Position numbers and translations under genes: made by a program. From the NCBI GenBank assembly GCA_020532545.1, contig JAJBAW010000003.1, positions 34,721 to 98,720 of the forward strand: 64,000 nt of DNA, given 5' to 3'. The DNA comes from Candidatus Cloacimonadota bacterium (lineage in GTDB: Bacteria > Cloacimonadota > Cloacimonadia > Cloacimonadales > Cloacimonadaceae). Positions 29,221 through 38,440 of this stretch are shown here, one piece after another (position 1 is the stretch's first letter; the number at the start of each line of letters is the position of its first letter). Below the pieces are notes generated by a model, which searched no databases, was not told where the DNA came from, and saw nothing but the letters and a program-made list of their open reading frames with translations.

Positions 29221-29820
29221 ATGAATCAAGCAAAAGATAAAAAACAGATAATCCTCGATATAGCCACGAGGCTTTTTTCACGTTACGGCTATAACAAGAC
29301 TTCGCTGGACGAAGTCGCTTCCGAGGCACAGATTGCCAAGGGGACGGTTTATTATTACTTTTCCAGCAAAGAAGAATTGTTTATGAACGTGGTGGAGATC
29401 CAGGTCAAAGAATTTGTGGATACCATCCGCAGAAAGGTGCGTGAGGTAGAGGGTTTTGAGAACAAGCTCCGCACGCTGGTCCAGGAGCCTATCCGTCATG
29501 TTTGTGCGACTATGCCAGTATGGATGGAGGGTCTGAAAAGCATCCCCTTTTCCGGGCAAGACCGCTTTTTGGACTTTCGCAAGGAAAATCGTGAGGCCAC
29601 GCTTACTTTGATGGCCGAGATCATGGAAGTAGGCAAAAAGGAAGGCGTGATCGATCCCAATCTGCACACTGAAGATACAGTACGCGTGATCAGTGATTGG
29701 ATTTTGATGGGTAATGCAAATGTAGTAATTACAGATTTTGAGAATTTATTGGCTCAGGTCGAGCGCGATCATGAGGCCATCATGCATGTAGTATTGTACG
29801 GCGTTTTTAAGAGAGGTTAA
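29221..29820 (+). CDS. TetR/AcrR family transcriptional regulator
   Basis: A 199-residue repressor from ATG 29221; an in-frame extension to 29137 adds a Cys/Arg-rich stretch not seen in the family. N-terminal helix-turn-helix: IILDIATRLFSRYGYNKTSLDEVASEAQIAKGTVYYYFSSKEELF. The C-terminal ligand-binding half is helical and contains WMEGLKSIPFSGQDRF. It is the first gene of a five-gene same-strand run; tolC-like starts 3 bp after its stop. Repression of the downstream efflux genes, relieved by a small molecule, is the usual role in this arrangement (inference from context). Confidence 0.88.
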   Translation: MNQAKDKKQIILDIATRLFSRYGYNKTSLDEVASEAQIAKGTVYYYFSSKEELFMNVVEIQVKEFVDTIRRKVREVEGFENKLRTLVQEPIRHVCATMPVWMEGLKSIPFSGQDRFLDFRKENREATLTLMAEIMEVGKKEGVIDPNLHTEDTVRVISDWILMGNANVVITDFENLLAQVERDHEAIMHVVLYGVFKRG

Positions 29821-29823
29821 GAT

Positions 29824-31218
29824 ATGAAGAGATATTTGATAGTATTCCTCAGCCTGATCGGCATGCTGTCTTTGGGGGCGATCACCCTTGATGAGAGCAT
29901 CGAGATGGCGAGAAAGAACAATAAAAGCCTGCTGATGACGGCAGAAGAAGTGAGTAAAGCGGATGCCCAATACAAGGATGTGCGCGGATCTCTGCTTCCC
30001 CAATTCAGCCTGCAGGGGCAATATGGTCTGTCCAAGACCTATTTGCCGGATAGTGCCACCGGTGCCCTGCCCAGTGTGAGTGGCATGTTGCAAGATGAGC
30101 CCAGCGCCACTGATGCAGATTATATCATCGCCGGCACTTTGGATGGCATAATGAACTCCATGATGCCTTCTTCCCCGAAAGACGAAGGTTCACTGGCCAT
30201 GCAAGTCAAGATGGATCAAGTGCTGTTTTTGGGCGGCAAATTGATCAATGGGATCAAGGCGGTAGCTCGCTATCGCAGCATCCAAAAGCTTGATTATGAA
30301 GTGAAAGAACAGGCGCTGATCCTCAGTACCACAGAGCTTTTCTACCAAGTATTGCTCAGTGAAAAAGTGGTGCAAATCCAGCGCGATGGCCTGGAAACTG
30401 CCCAAAGACATTTGGCCAGAGTGGAGCTGCTGGGCGCAGAAGGACAGGTCTCCGAATTTGACGTGCTGCGTGCGCGTCTGGAAGTGGCAAAGCTGGAGCC
30501 GGATGTATTGGCTGCGGAAAATAACTACAGCCTGGCGATGGCTGCCTTCAAACAGCAGATTGGCTACGAAGGCGAAAATCTGGAGCTGGAAGGGGGATTC
30601 GTCCTGCCTGCCATCGTCCAGATGAGTCTGGCAGAAGCTCAGGCTTTGGGACTGGAAAACAGGACTGAGCTGGAGCTTTTGGACATCGCCACCGAGATCC
30701 AGCAGATCAAGTATAATGCCGAAAGAGGCAATTACTTGCCAGATATAGCTCTATCTGCCAGTGCCGCGCTATTTACTGCCGCGGACGAATTTGCTATTCA
30801 ACGCGATGATTTTGGCACACAGTATTCTGTGGGCATAGGTTTTAGACTGCCCATATTTACGGGATTTTCACATACCAACAAGGTCAGCTATGCGCGTCAT
30901 GATCTCAGTAAAGCCAGATTGCAGCAGCGCGATACTCAGGAGCTCATTAGCCTGCAGATCAAGCAGAGCTATCAGAAACTCCAGCACGCTCTGGAAAATT
31001 ACGCGGTGCAAGAGCAGAACATCCGCATGGCGACACGCAATCTGGAACTGGCCCAGATTCGCTTTGAAAATCAGGTGGGCATCCAACTGGAAGTCTTTGA
31101 CGCTCAGATCATGCTGTCCTCGATCAGACTTCAATATTACAGCGCTATCTATGATGTAATAGTTAGCGAGCGCGCCCTTACAAAAGCCATCGGCAAAAAT
31201 TTGATAGTGGAGAAATGA
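29824..31218 (+). CDS. TolC-family outer-membrane efflux protein
   Basis: Outer-membrane channel of a tripartite pump, 464 residues. Signal peptide MKRYLIVFLSLIGMLSLGAITLDESIEMA. Two internally similar halves of the OEP fold: RARLEVAKLEPDVLAAENNYSLAMAAFKQQIG in the first and LISLQIKQSYQKLQHALENYAVQEQNIRMATRNLELAQIRFENQVG in the second, with long coiled-coil helices that make the periplasmic barrel. The insert at ~60-120 is unusually rich in Ser/Met. It sits between the regulator and the adaptor gene, which begins 1 bp after its stop. Confidence 0.93.
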   Translation: MKRYLIVFLSLIGMLSLGAITLDESIEMARKNNKSLLMTAEEVSKADAQYKDVRGSLLPQFSLQGQYGLSKTYLPDSATGALPSVSGMLQDEPSATDADYIIAGTLDGIMNSMMPSSPKDEGSLAMQVKMDQVLFLGGKLINGIKAVARYRSIQKLDYEVKEQALILSTTELFYQVLLSEKVVQIQRDGLETAQRHLARVELLGAEGQVSEFDVLRARLEVAKLEPDVLAAENNYSLAMAAFKQQIGYEGENLELEGGFVLPAIVQMSLAEAQALGLENRTELELLDIATEIQQIKYNAERGNYLPDIALSASAALFTAADEFAIQRDDFGTQYSVGIGFRLPIFTGFSHTNKVSYARHDLSKARLQQRDTQELISLQIKQSYQKLQHALENYAVQEQNIRMATRNLELAQIRFENQVGIQLEVFDAQIMLSSIRLQYYSAIYDVIVSERALTKAIGKNLIVEK

Positions 31219-31219
31219 A

Positions 31220-32257
31220 ATGAATAAGAGAATAAAATACTTAGTCCTTACCATGATAGTCGCAATAGCCTTGGGCGGTTGCGGCAAGAAAACTGACGAT
31301 GCCAAGAGCATGGACCAATTGCATAGCGAATTGGGCGTGCCCGTGCGCACAAGCCCAATAGCAATAAGCACTTACCAGCAAGAGCTGAAATATAATGCCG
31401 CCCTCAGCGGTATCCAGGAATCCACTGCCAGCGCGATGGTGGGAGATGTGATTACCAACATTAGATTCAAAGTGGGCGATAAAGTACAAAAGGACGATAT
31501 CATCGTCAAATTCCCCCCAAATACACCTGCCGCTCAGTATGAACAGGCCCAGAGTGCTTTCAACAGCATTTCTGCCATTCACGAGCGGATGCTCAGGCTG
31601 AAAGATCAGGGAGCCATCTCACAGCAGGATTATGACAATGTGAAGACGCAATTTGATGTGAGCAAATCCAACCTGCAATCCAGCGAACAGATGATCAACG
31701 TGCGCGCCCCCATCAGCGGAGTGATCACAGACATCATGGTGAACGTATCCGACAAGGTCTATCCCGGTCAACCTCTGTTTACTGTGAGCTCTACCAATGG
31801 TTACAAGGCCATTATCATGATCCCCGAAGGCGAGATCAGCAAAGTGAAGCAAGGCAGCGTGGTAAAAGCCACCTGGGAAGACATCACCATCACCGGAAAA
31901 GTCACGATGCGCGCTTTGGCGATGGATCCGAATCAGAAGGCTTTCCGCGTGGAAGCCAGCTTCCCCGGATTCAATTCCAAGCTGAGCTATGGAGTGACTG
32001 CCGAGATCGGCATCCAGATCCTCAACAAACCCAATGTGATAGTGGTGGAACGTCATCTTTTGGTAAAAGAAAATGGCGACAGCTTTGTGTGGCTGGCCAA
32101 GGGTGACAAAGCCGTACGGGTTCCTGTAACTACAGGGCTCACGGATCAATTGGCCTATGAGATCACCTCCGGTCTGGAAGAAGGCGATCTGCTGATCACC
32201 CAGGGCATGAAATCTTTATCCGAGGGTGCGAAAATCCGCATCATAGAGGGGAACTAA
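31220..32257 (+). CDS. RND efflux periplasmic adaptor (membrane fusion protein)
   Basis: Bridges the RND pump and the TolC-like channel. 345 residues with a lipoprotein signal (LVLTMIVAIALGGCGKK, lipid Cys ~21). Then the biotinyl-lipoyl hybrid halves (VGDVITNIRFKVGDKVQKDDIIVKF and INVRAPISGVITDIMVNVSDKVYPGQPLFTV) around a short helical hairpin, followed by beta-barrel and membrane-proximal domains (VTTGLTDQLAYEITSGLEEGDLLITQGMKSLSEGAKIRI). The short hairpin is typical of HlyD/AcrA adaptors of small-molecule pumps. The next gene starts one base after its stop. Confidence 0.93.
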   Translation: MNKRIKYLVLTMIVAIALGGCGKKTDDAKSMDQLHSELGVPVRTSPIAISTYQQELKYNAALSGIQESTASAMVGDVITNIRFKVGDKVQKDDIIVKFPPNTPAAQYEQAQSAFNSISAIHERMLRLKDQGAISQQDYDNVKTQFDVSKSNLQSSEQMINVRAPISGVITDIMVNVSDKVYPGQPLFTVSSTNGYKAIIMIPEGEISKVKQGSVVKATWEDITITGKVTMRALAMDPNQKAFRVEASFPGFNSKLSYGVTAEIGIQILNKPNVIVVERHLLVKENGDSFVWLAKGDKAVRVPVTTGLTDQLAYEITSGLEEGDLLITQGMKSLSEGAKIRIIEGN

Positions 32258-32258
32258 T

Positions 32259-35200
32259 ATGTTCTTAGCAAAATTATCCATAGACCGGCCAGTTTTGGTC
32301 ACTATGGCAGTCCTGGTCTTTGTGGTATTCGGAGCGCTGGCCTATATAGGCATGCCGCTGAACCTGATGCCAGATGTGGATTTGCCGTATGTGAGTATTA
32401 TGACGGTCTATCCTGGAGCCGGTCCCCGTGAGGTGGAGGCTCAGGTAACAGCAAAACTGGAAGAAGCCGCTGCCACTGTCCCACAAATAGACAATATGAC
32501 GAGCTTTTCGATAGAAAACGTCTCTATCATCATGATTGCCTTTGATCAGGGCAAAGACGTGCACGTGGCCAGCTCTGAGGTGAAAGACAAGATCGATAGC
32601 ATCCTCAGGGAATTGCCGGATGGCGTGGAAAGGCCTTCCGTGCAGAAGTTTGATTTCAGCGCTTTTCCCTTTATGGACCTGGTGCTTTCCGGAAATATGG
32701 ACAGCCGTGAGCTCTATGAATTGGGCGATGGCAAGATCAAGGAAAGACTGTCTCAGATCGAAGGTGTGGCTCAGGTCAGCCTCTCTGGTGGAGCCAAACG
32801 GGAGATCGGAATTGAGCTCTCAGACCGGGTGATATTTGAGAACAGCATCTCGCTGATGCAGCTCAATCAGATCCTGGCAGCCCAGAATCTGGATATGCCC
32901 GCGGGCAGCTTTAGCCACGGCACGCAGGACTATTCTGTGCGGCTGAAAGGCGAATTTGCCAGTGTGGAAGAGATTGCCAATCTGGAGATCCCCACTCAGT
33001 TTGGCGCCAAGAAATTGGGCAATCTGGCCAAAGTGATCGACGGTGAAGAACGCATCACCTCCAAAGCCACTTATTTCAACGTGGGCGAGAACGTGAGCGA
33101 TGATAATATCATCCGCCTGTCCATCACCAAAAGTTCGGATGGAAACGTGACCAATATCGCCAAAAAGATCAGGGAAGAACTGCCGGATATGCAAGCTGAA
33201 TTGCCGGCTGGTACAAAGCTGAACATCATTCGGGACGACAGCGAATTTACCCTCGCCACGGTGAAGGATACGCTGAATACGATCTGGATAGGAATCCTGC
33301 TCACCGGACTGGTGCTCTTCATCTTCCTGCATGATTTCCGCAGTACACTCATCGTGGCACTGTCCATGCCGATCTCTATCGTCTCTACCTTTATCTTCCT
33401 GAAGGCGGCAGGTTTTACCCTGAATCTGCTGACGCTCACGGGATTTTCTACCGCGGTGGGGATTTTGGTGACAAACTCCGTGGTGGTGATCGAAAACATC
33501 TTCCGCCATAGAGACATGGGGAATAGCCGCAAAGACGCGGCTTTCAAGGGCACCTCTGAGATCACAGTAGCGGTGCTGGCCTCCACGCTTACCAATATCG
33601 TGGTGTTTTTGCCCATCGCTTCGATGAGCTCCATGGTGGGCGGATTTCTCAAGGAATTTGCGCTCACAGTTACCTTCGCCACCATCTTCTCGCTGATCGC
33701 ATCCTTTACGATCACGCCGATGCTGGCATCACTCATCATACCAGAGAAGAAGAAACAAGGCAAATTCGGCTTGTGGTTTGATGGACTCTTCGATCGCTTT
33801 GGGAATTCTTATCAGAAGTTCATGAAACGCGTGCTGAAAAACAAGATAACCGCCCTGGCAGTGGTGCTGTCTTCTGTGCTGCTATTGGGGCTTAGCCTCC
33901 TTTTGGTACCCGGTTTGGGCTTTGAACTGCTGCCTTCTATGGACCAGGGCAACATCACAGTGAGCATCGAACTCCCCGAAGGTGTGAACCTGAATGAAAC
34001 TGCAGCGGTGGTAAAAGAAGTAAATGAACGCTGTGCCAAACATAGTGAGATCGAACATATCGTAAGCAACATCGGCTCTGTCGGCATCGGCACAGGAACG
34101 AATCTTGCCGGTGCCGATATCAAGCTGAAAGATAAGAAAGAGCGCAGCCTCAGCAATCTGGACCTCGTCAATCTGCTCACCTCAGAACTCGCCGATATTC
34201 CAGGCGCGATCATCAAGGTGAGCGATCAAGGGGGCATGATGGCGATGGGCGGCTCTGAGGTCAGCTTCTACCTGCAAGGGCAGGATCAGGATGTGCTGGA
34301 AGAGCTCAAATATGACGTGATGGATCAGATCAGGGACATTCCCGGATTGACCAACGTGGATAGCAGCTCTCGCCCCGGTACATCAGAGATTACCCTGTAT
34401 CCCAAACGTGATCGCCTGGCCGCTATTGGCGCCACGGTTTATGATGTGGCGGTGGCCTTGCGCAGCAGTGTGGAAGGCATGGTAAGCACATATTACCGCG
34501 AAGCGGGAAATCAATATGATATCCGGCTGGTATTGCCCGATGAAGATGTGAATCATCCCGATAAGATCATGAACCTCAGCGTGGTGATCATGGGCCAACC
34601 CTATCTGCTTTCACAACTGGTAGATATGGACTTTTCGGTGGGTGTGAACAAGCTCATCCACAAAGACCGCTACAAATCCATCGAAATCACCGGTAACGTG
34701 GCCAAAGGCTATTCCAGCGGAAACATCAACTCCGCAATCACGAAAAGAGTGAATAAACTGGCCTTTCCCAGTGGCTACAAAATCGGCTGGGGAGTGCAAG
34801 CTACGATGCTGTCTGAAACTATGACCGATATGATCCGCACTTTCCTGATCGCCGTGCTGCTCACCTATATGCTCCTCGCAGCCATCCTGGAAAGCTTTAC
34901 GCAGCCGCTGATCATCCTGTTTACAGTTCCTCTGGCCATCATCGGAGTGATCCTGGCTCTCTTCATCTCAAATGTGGGAATAAACATGTTTTCTATGCTT
35001 GCAATGATAATGTTAGTTGGCATTGTGGTAAATAACGCTATATTAATATTAGACTATGTAAATGTGAAGCGCAAAGAAGGGATGTGTTCGCACGATGCCC
35101 TCTTGGAAGCAGGAAAGCTGAAGCTGAAGCCTATCATCATGAGTACGCTGTCGATCGTGATCGGCATGCTACCCATGGCAATGGGAATCGGCTCTTCCGG

Positions 35201-35348
35201 ACGCGAATTCAGGATGCCGATGGGTATAGTGTCCATTGGAGGATTGATCGTATCTACCTTGCTTACCTTGATCGTAGTGCCTGCCTTCTACTATTTGAGC
35301 ACGCATAACGAGATGAAAAAGGAGAACTGTAATGAACAGATCAATTAA
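32259..35348 (+). CDS. RND family efflux transporter permease (HAE1-like)
   Basis: Inner-membrane pump, 1029 residues, twelve membrane segments and two large periplasmic loops. Landmarks: LSIDRPVLVTMAVLVFVVFGALAYIGMPLNLMPDVDLPYVS, YPGAGPREVE, the first porter domain, TM4 region GILVTNSVVVIENIF, and the C-terminal GIVVNNAILILDYVN. In AcrB-type pumps TM4 carries Asp407-Asp408 for proton relay; here the equivalent pair is Thr405-Asn406 and no other acid replaces them in that segment. TM10 has Asn at the position of AcrB Lys940, as many HAE1 relatives do. Energy coupling may therefore differ. Its 3' end overlaps the DUF3332 gene by 17 bp. Confidence 0.93.
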   Translation: MFLAKLSIDRPVLVTMAVLVFVVFGALAYIGMPLNLMPDVDLPYVSIMTVYPGAGPREVEAQVTAKLEEAAATVPQIDNMTSFSIENVSIIMIAFDQGKDVHVASSEVKDKIDSILRELPDGVERPSVQKFDFSAFPFMDLVLSGNMDSRELYELGDGKIKERLSQIEGVAQVSLSGGAKREIGIELSDRVIFENSISLMQLNQILAAQNLDMPAGSFSHGTQDYSVRLKGEFASVEEIANLEIPTQFGAKKLGNLAKVIDGEERITSKATYFNVGENVSDDNIIRLSITKSSDGNVTNIAKKIREELPDMQAELPAGTKLNIIRDDSEFTLATVKDTLNTIWIGILLTGLVLFIFLHDFRSTLIVALSMPISIVSTFIFLKAAGFTLNLLTLTGFSTAVGILVTNSVVVIENIFRHRDMGNSRKDAAFKGTSEITVAVLASTLTNIVVFLPIASMSSMVGGFLKEFALTVTFATIFSLIASFTITPMLASLIIPEKKKQGKFGLWFDGLFDRFGNSYQKFMKRVLKNKITALAVVLSSVLLLGLSLLLVPGLGFELLPSMDQGNITVSIELPEGVNLNETAAVVKEVNERCAKHSEIEHIVSNIGSVGIGTGTNLAGADIKLKDKKERSLSNLDLVNLLTSELADIPGAIIKVSDQGGMMAMGGSEVSFYLQGQDQDVLEELKYDVMDQIRDIPGLTNVDSSSRPGTSEITLYPKRDRLAAIGATVYDVAVALRSSVEGMVSTYYREAGNQYDIRLVLPDEDVNHPDKIMNLSVVIMGQPYLLSQLVDMDFSVGVNKLIHKDRYKSIEITGNVAKGYSSGNINSAITKRVNKLAFPSGYKIGWGVQATMLSETMTDMIRTFLIAVLLTYMLLAAILESFTQPLIILFTVPLAIIGVILALFISNVGINMFSMLAMIMLVGIVVNNAILILDYVNVKRKEGMCSHDALLEAGKLKLKPIIMSTLSIVIGMLPMAMGIGSSGREFRMPMGIVSIGGLIVSTLLTLIVVPAFYYLSTHNEMKKENCNEQIN

Positions 35349-35844
35349 GCTCGTGAGTATCGCCCTGGTGGCGGTAATGTTGACCGTAGGATTGGGTGGA
35401 TGCTTCGGCAATTTTGCCGCTACCCGCAAGGTTTATGACTTCAATCAGAGTTTTGGAGGCAAATGGGAAAACCAGCTTCTATTCTGGGTGCTGAACATTG
35501 TGCCAGTTTATGGCCTTGCCAGTTGGGGTGACGTTGTCATCTTCAATACCATTGAATTCTGGACAGGTAGCAATCCCATGGCCATGGGCCCGAAGGAAGA
35601 AGTGATCAAATATGCTTCTCAAGACGGGAAAGACCTTAGGATCACCATTCGTCAAAATCAAGTAGTCGTAGAAGACTTAGCAAATCCAGGTGTAGAACTG
35701 GAACTTAGCTACAAACCACTAGAAAAAGCCTGGTACTATCAGGGTGCAGAAGGCGAATTCAAGATCGCCAAGGTTTCGGATGAAAAAGCCGAATTCTACA
35801 GCCCCAAAGGCAAAACCTTCACTCTGGTAAATCCGGCAATCTAA
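35332..35844 (+). CDS. DUF3332-family lipoprotein
   Basis: A 170-residue predicted lipoprotein (MNRSIKLVSIALVAVMLTVGLGGCFGNFAAT, lipid Cys ~24). It matches the DUF3332 pattern: GNFAATRKVYDFN, a short WENQLLFWVLNIVPVYGLASWGDVVIFNTIEFWTGSNP segment with hydrophobic and aromatic residues, then a small beta domain ending FTLVNPAI. Function of the family is unknown; members sit in the cell envelope. AAGGAG precedes the ATG inside the pump gene, giving a 17 bp overlap, so it is co-expressed with the pump. Whether it acts with the pump is unknown. Confidence 0.85.
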   Translation: MNRSIKLVSIALVAVMLTVGLGGCFGNFAATRKVYDFNQSFGGKWENQLLFWVLNIVPVYGLASWGDVVIFNTIEFWTGSNPMAMGPKEEVIKYASQDGKDLRITIRQNQVVVEDLANPGVELELSYKPLEKAWYYQGAEGEFKIAKVSDEKAEFYSPKGKTFTLVNPAI

Positions 35845-35858
35845 ATAAAGGATATGCC

Positions 35859-36089
35859 ATGATAGACAAATTAAAACTCGAAGCTGTGCTGGACAAAGTC
35901 CGCCCCGCCATCCAAGCCGATGGTGGAGATGTGGAGCTAGTCCGAATCCGCGAAGATAACGTAGTGGAAGTACGCCTTACGGGCGCTTGCAACGGCTGCC
36001 CTATGGCTACGATCACCCTCAAAGCAGGCATCGAAAGAATAGTCAAAGAAGAAATGCCCGAGGTTTTAGAAGTAATCTCGGTGAAGTAA
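35859..36089 (+). CDS. NifU-like C-terminal domain Fe-S scaffold protein
   Basis: A 76-residue stand-alone Nfu domain. It has the conserved DGGDVELV segment at 21-28 and the CxxC motif TGACNGCPMATITLKAGIERI (Cys44, Cys47), which binds a labile Fe-S cluster between two subunits. It acts in the cytoplasm as scaffold or carrier for cluster delivery. The ATG has AAGGATATGCC upstream and lies 14 bp after DUF3332. A terminator follows, closing the operon; its place with efflux genes looks incidental. Confidence 0.93.
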   Translation: MIDKLKLEAVLDKVRPAIQADGGDVELVRIREDNVVEVRLTGACNGCPMATITLKAGIERIVKEEMPEVLEVISVK

Positions 36090-36106
36090 TCTAAACCAAA
36101 TCAATT

Positions 36107-36141
36107 AACCCCTCTGGCTGTGGTTGGAGGGGTTACTTTTT
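36107..36141 (+). terminator. Rho-independent terminator after the NifU-like gene
   Basis: AACCCCTC (36107-36114), 12-nt loop, GAGGGGTT (36127-36134), then ACTTTTTG. It closes the efflux-DUF3332-NifU transcript. Confidence 0.8.
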
Positions 36142-36801
36142 GATGTAGAATTTAGAATGTATGATGTAGAATTAATGGAGAGTGGAGAATTGCTGTGCCG
36201 GATTCGATGCGTCTCGCATCGAGTGGGAATTGAGAATTGGCGTGCTGGATTCGATGCGTCTCGCATCGAGTGGGAATTGAGCGACAGACTTTTTTCAGCT
36301 TTCTGAATAATTCTATTTGCTATTCGCTGGGGATTGCTTATCTTAGTTTCTGGGAAGAGTAGCATAGCGCACCATTGAACTTCGAGTTCGGAGTGCCGGC
36401 GAATGCGCAACTTGGACTTCGAGTCCGTAATACCGGCACCAGTCTGCTCTTCCCTTTTTTTGTTGGGATATGAGAACTATAGTTTGGCACACATAGCGGT
36501 AGCGAAGGAATATACAATGCTCGAAGAAAACCACCAACATAAACAAAGATATGGTAAACACCGAAATTACTCGTACTGATCCCACTCAGATTCATTCTAA
36601 TGTATCCACATACAATAGATTGTAGTTCTCAACCAAAACGGTAAAGAACGTTTAATAATAAAGCTTGACCTAAATGGAGGTATGGGGAAAAGTGAAAAAT
36701 ATTGCTAAACTTAAGATAGAGTGTGAGAAACGAGGATTATTAACTATCCTCGATTAACTTGAAAACAATGAGTTGGAATTTACGCCAACATTTGAGACTT
36801 A
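36142..36801. other. Intergenic region with paired GCGTCTCGC hairpins
   Basis: No gene seen. Two copies of CGATGCG-TCT-CGCATCG (36205-36221 and 36252-36268), each preceded by GGATT and followed by AGTGGGAATTGAG, 47 bp apart. Around 36376-36435 there is an imperfect inverted repeat (GGAGTGCCGGCG..., TACCGGCACC). A hairpin CGAGGAT-TATTAACT-ATCCTCG lies at 36731-36752 in the leader of the CsgG-like gene. Confidence 0.65.
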
Positions 36802-36816
36802 ATGGAGAATTATTGC

Positions 36817-37767
36817 ATGAAGTACCCCTTAACTATTATTTGCCTATGCTTTCTGTTGTTTGGTGGATGCGCCAACTTCCAAAGTGAACAGGCTCAAAAA
36901 ACTCTTTCCATTACCCCCGTTAGCTCAGCTCCCGTAGTCGATGAAGCATTAGGTTTGAAAAAGAAAGTAGCCATCGGCAGATTTACAAACGAATCCCGCA
37001 TGGCAAACAGCTTCCTCAATACCGGTAGTGACACTAAAGCAAGGATGTCCAAGGCTGCAACAGATATTTTGACTGCCAAGCTTGCTATGACCAACCGCTA
37101 TTTGCTGATTGAACGGCAAGACGATATGGCAATAAGCAACGAGCAACAAATAGCCGATATCCAAGGCTATAAGATACCCGCAGACTATCTGATTCTTGGC
37201 TCTATTTCGGAGTTTGGGCGAAACACCAGTGGCAATGTCGGGCTAATTGACCGCACCAAGAAACAAACTGCTTACGCCAAAGTGACTCTACGTCTGGTAG
37301 ATACCCGCAATGGCATGATCATCTTTGGACAGGAAGGCTCTGGTGAGGCAAGCAGCCAGGTTGGGACTGTTTTGGGCATGGGCTCACAGGCCGGCTTTGA
37401 TGAAAGTCTTACCGACAAAGCCATCGATGCTGCCATCAGCAGTGTGATCCAAAACCTAATAAACAAACTGGCCAATGACCCATGGCGTTCCTATGTGCTG
37501 AACATTGAAGACAATAATGTTTATATATCCGGTGGAGTAAAACAAGGCATCAAGATTGGGGATACATTTAAGGTTTATCAACGTGGCAAGCAAGTAATTA
37601 ACCCCCAAACTAAAGCACCCATTGAACTCCCCGGCGCCGAAATTGCAACCATTCAAATAACTCAAACCATCCCTGGAGAAGATTTGACTGAACTTTCAAT
37701 AGCAAAGGTTTTGCAGGGCAGCATCCAAGCTTCAGACTTGGCAAACCTGTATATCAGCGACAAATAA
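36817..37767 (+). CDS. CsgG-family lipoprotein
   Basis: A 316-residue lipoprotein related to CsgG/HfaB. Signal peptide MKYPLTIICLCFLLFGGCANF, lipid Cys ~18. ATG 36817 is preferred over 36802 because GGAG lies nine bases before it. Family features: KKVAIGRFTNES at the start of the CsgG fold, RYLLIERQDD, YLILGSISEFG, KVTLRLVDTRNGMIIF, and GSGEASSQVG. CsgG makes an outer-membrane export pore for curli; HfaB and related proteins act in holdfast or in unknown envelope systems. The C-terminal ~90 residues (GGVKQGIKIGDTFKVYQRG) form an extra beta domain. It heads a four-gene lipoprotein operon; the CsgG-DUF4810-DUF799 grouping is a recurrent conserved unit whose role is unsettled. Confidence 0.88.
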   Translation: MKYPLTIICLCFLLFGGCANFQSEQAQKTLSITPVSSAPVVDEALGLKKKVAIGRFTNESRMANSFLNTGSDTKARMSKAATDILTAKLAMTNRYLLIERQDDMAISNEQQIADIQGYKIPADYLILGSISEFGRNTSGNVGLIDRTKKQTAYAKVTLRLVDTRNGMIIFGQEGSGEASSQVGTVLGMGSQAGFDESLTDKAIDAAISSVIQNLINKLANDPWRSYVLNIEDNNVYISGGVKQGIKIGDTFKVYQRGKQVINPQTKAPIELPGAEIATIQITQTIPGEDLTELSIAKVLQGSIQASDLANLYISDK

Positions 37768-37779
37768 AGGAGACATATT

Positions 37780-38085
37780 ATGAAATACTGGATGATAAGC
37801 TCATTCCTGCTGATTGTTTTGCTTAGCGCGTGCAATGTAACGAAATATAATCAGAGTTCCGTGATGAAACCAGATTATGGCGCTCTCCGCTTAGTAGGAG
37901 ATCCAGTAGGACGTGAAGTAAGCCTTGATGGCAACATCGTTCCACTGGACACATATAAGAAGACAAACATCTTCGAACTGAAAACCGGGACTTATGCATT
38001 GAAGATTAGCGTAAACGGCAATGTGGTAATGTCTCAGAAGCTTTTTATCACCAATGGACAGACTAATGAGGTAAAAATGCCATGA
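37780..38085 (+). CDS. Small lipoprotein with PEGA-like domain
   Basis: A 101-residue lipoprotein (MKYWMISSFLLIVLLSACNVTKYNQ, lipid Cys ~18). The mature part GALRLVGDPVGREVSLDGNIVPLDTYKKTNIFELKTGTYALKI has the shape of a PEGA surface-layer-like motif, though the exact P-E-G-A signature is absent. AAAGGAG precedes the ATG. It overlaps the DUF4810 gene by four bases (ATGA), so it is an integral operon member. The usual CsgG-DUF4810-DUF799 arrangement does not, as far as I know, include this extra gene. Confidence 0.75.
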   Translation: MKYWMISSFLLIVLLSACNVTKYNQSSVMKPDYGALRLVGDPVGREVSLDGNIVPLDTYKKTNIFELKTGTYALKISVNGNVVMSQKLFITNGQTNEVKMP

Positions 38086-38429
38086 AATATTGTTTAGGCT
38101 TGATAACTCTGCTTTTCTTGATGTCAGCTTGTGCTACTCCACCCTATTTGTATTATGGGAACTCGTCACACAGTTATTATAAAGCTGTAAAGAAACAGGA
38201 TACCAAATCTGTCGCCCATTATAAAGCGAGCTTGGAGGAGGTATTTGTTAAATCAGCCAAGCTGGGAAAACCGGTTCCCCCTGGATTATACTGCGATTAT
38301 GCCTTGTTGCTCTTAGCAGAAGATAAACAATCCGAAGCAAAGGTGTATTTCCTTAAAGAACAAAAAACATGGAGTGAATCAGCAGGGTATATGGATTTCC
38401 TAATGCAACGTTATGGCATTAAGGACTAG
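38082..38429 (+). CDS. DUF4810-family lipoprotein
   Basis: A 115-residue lipoprotein (MKYCLGLITLLFLMSACATPP, lipid Cys ~17). It matches the DUF4810 pattern: YYGNSSHSYYKAVKKQDTKSVAHYKASLEEVF, then KPVPPGLYCDYALLLLAEDKQSEAKVYFLKEQKTWSESAGYMDFLMQR. The helical repeats look TPR-like. Partner of the CsgG-like and DUF799 proteins in the same operon. ATG overlaps the previous stop. Confidence 0.88.
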   Translation: MKYCLGLITLLFLMSACATPPYLYYGNSSHSYYKAVKKQDTKSVAHYKASLEEVFVKSAKLGKPVPPGLYCDYALLLLAEDKQSEAKVYFLKEQKTWSESAGYMDFLMQRYGIKD

Positions 38430-38440
38430 AGGGAGTTACA

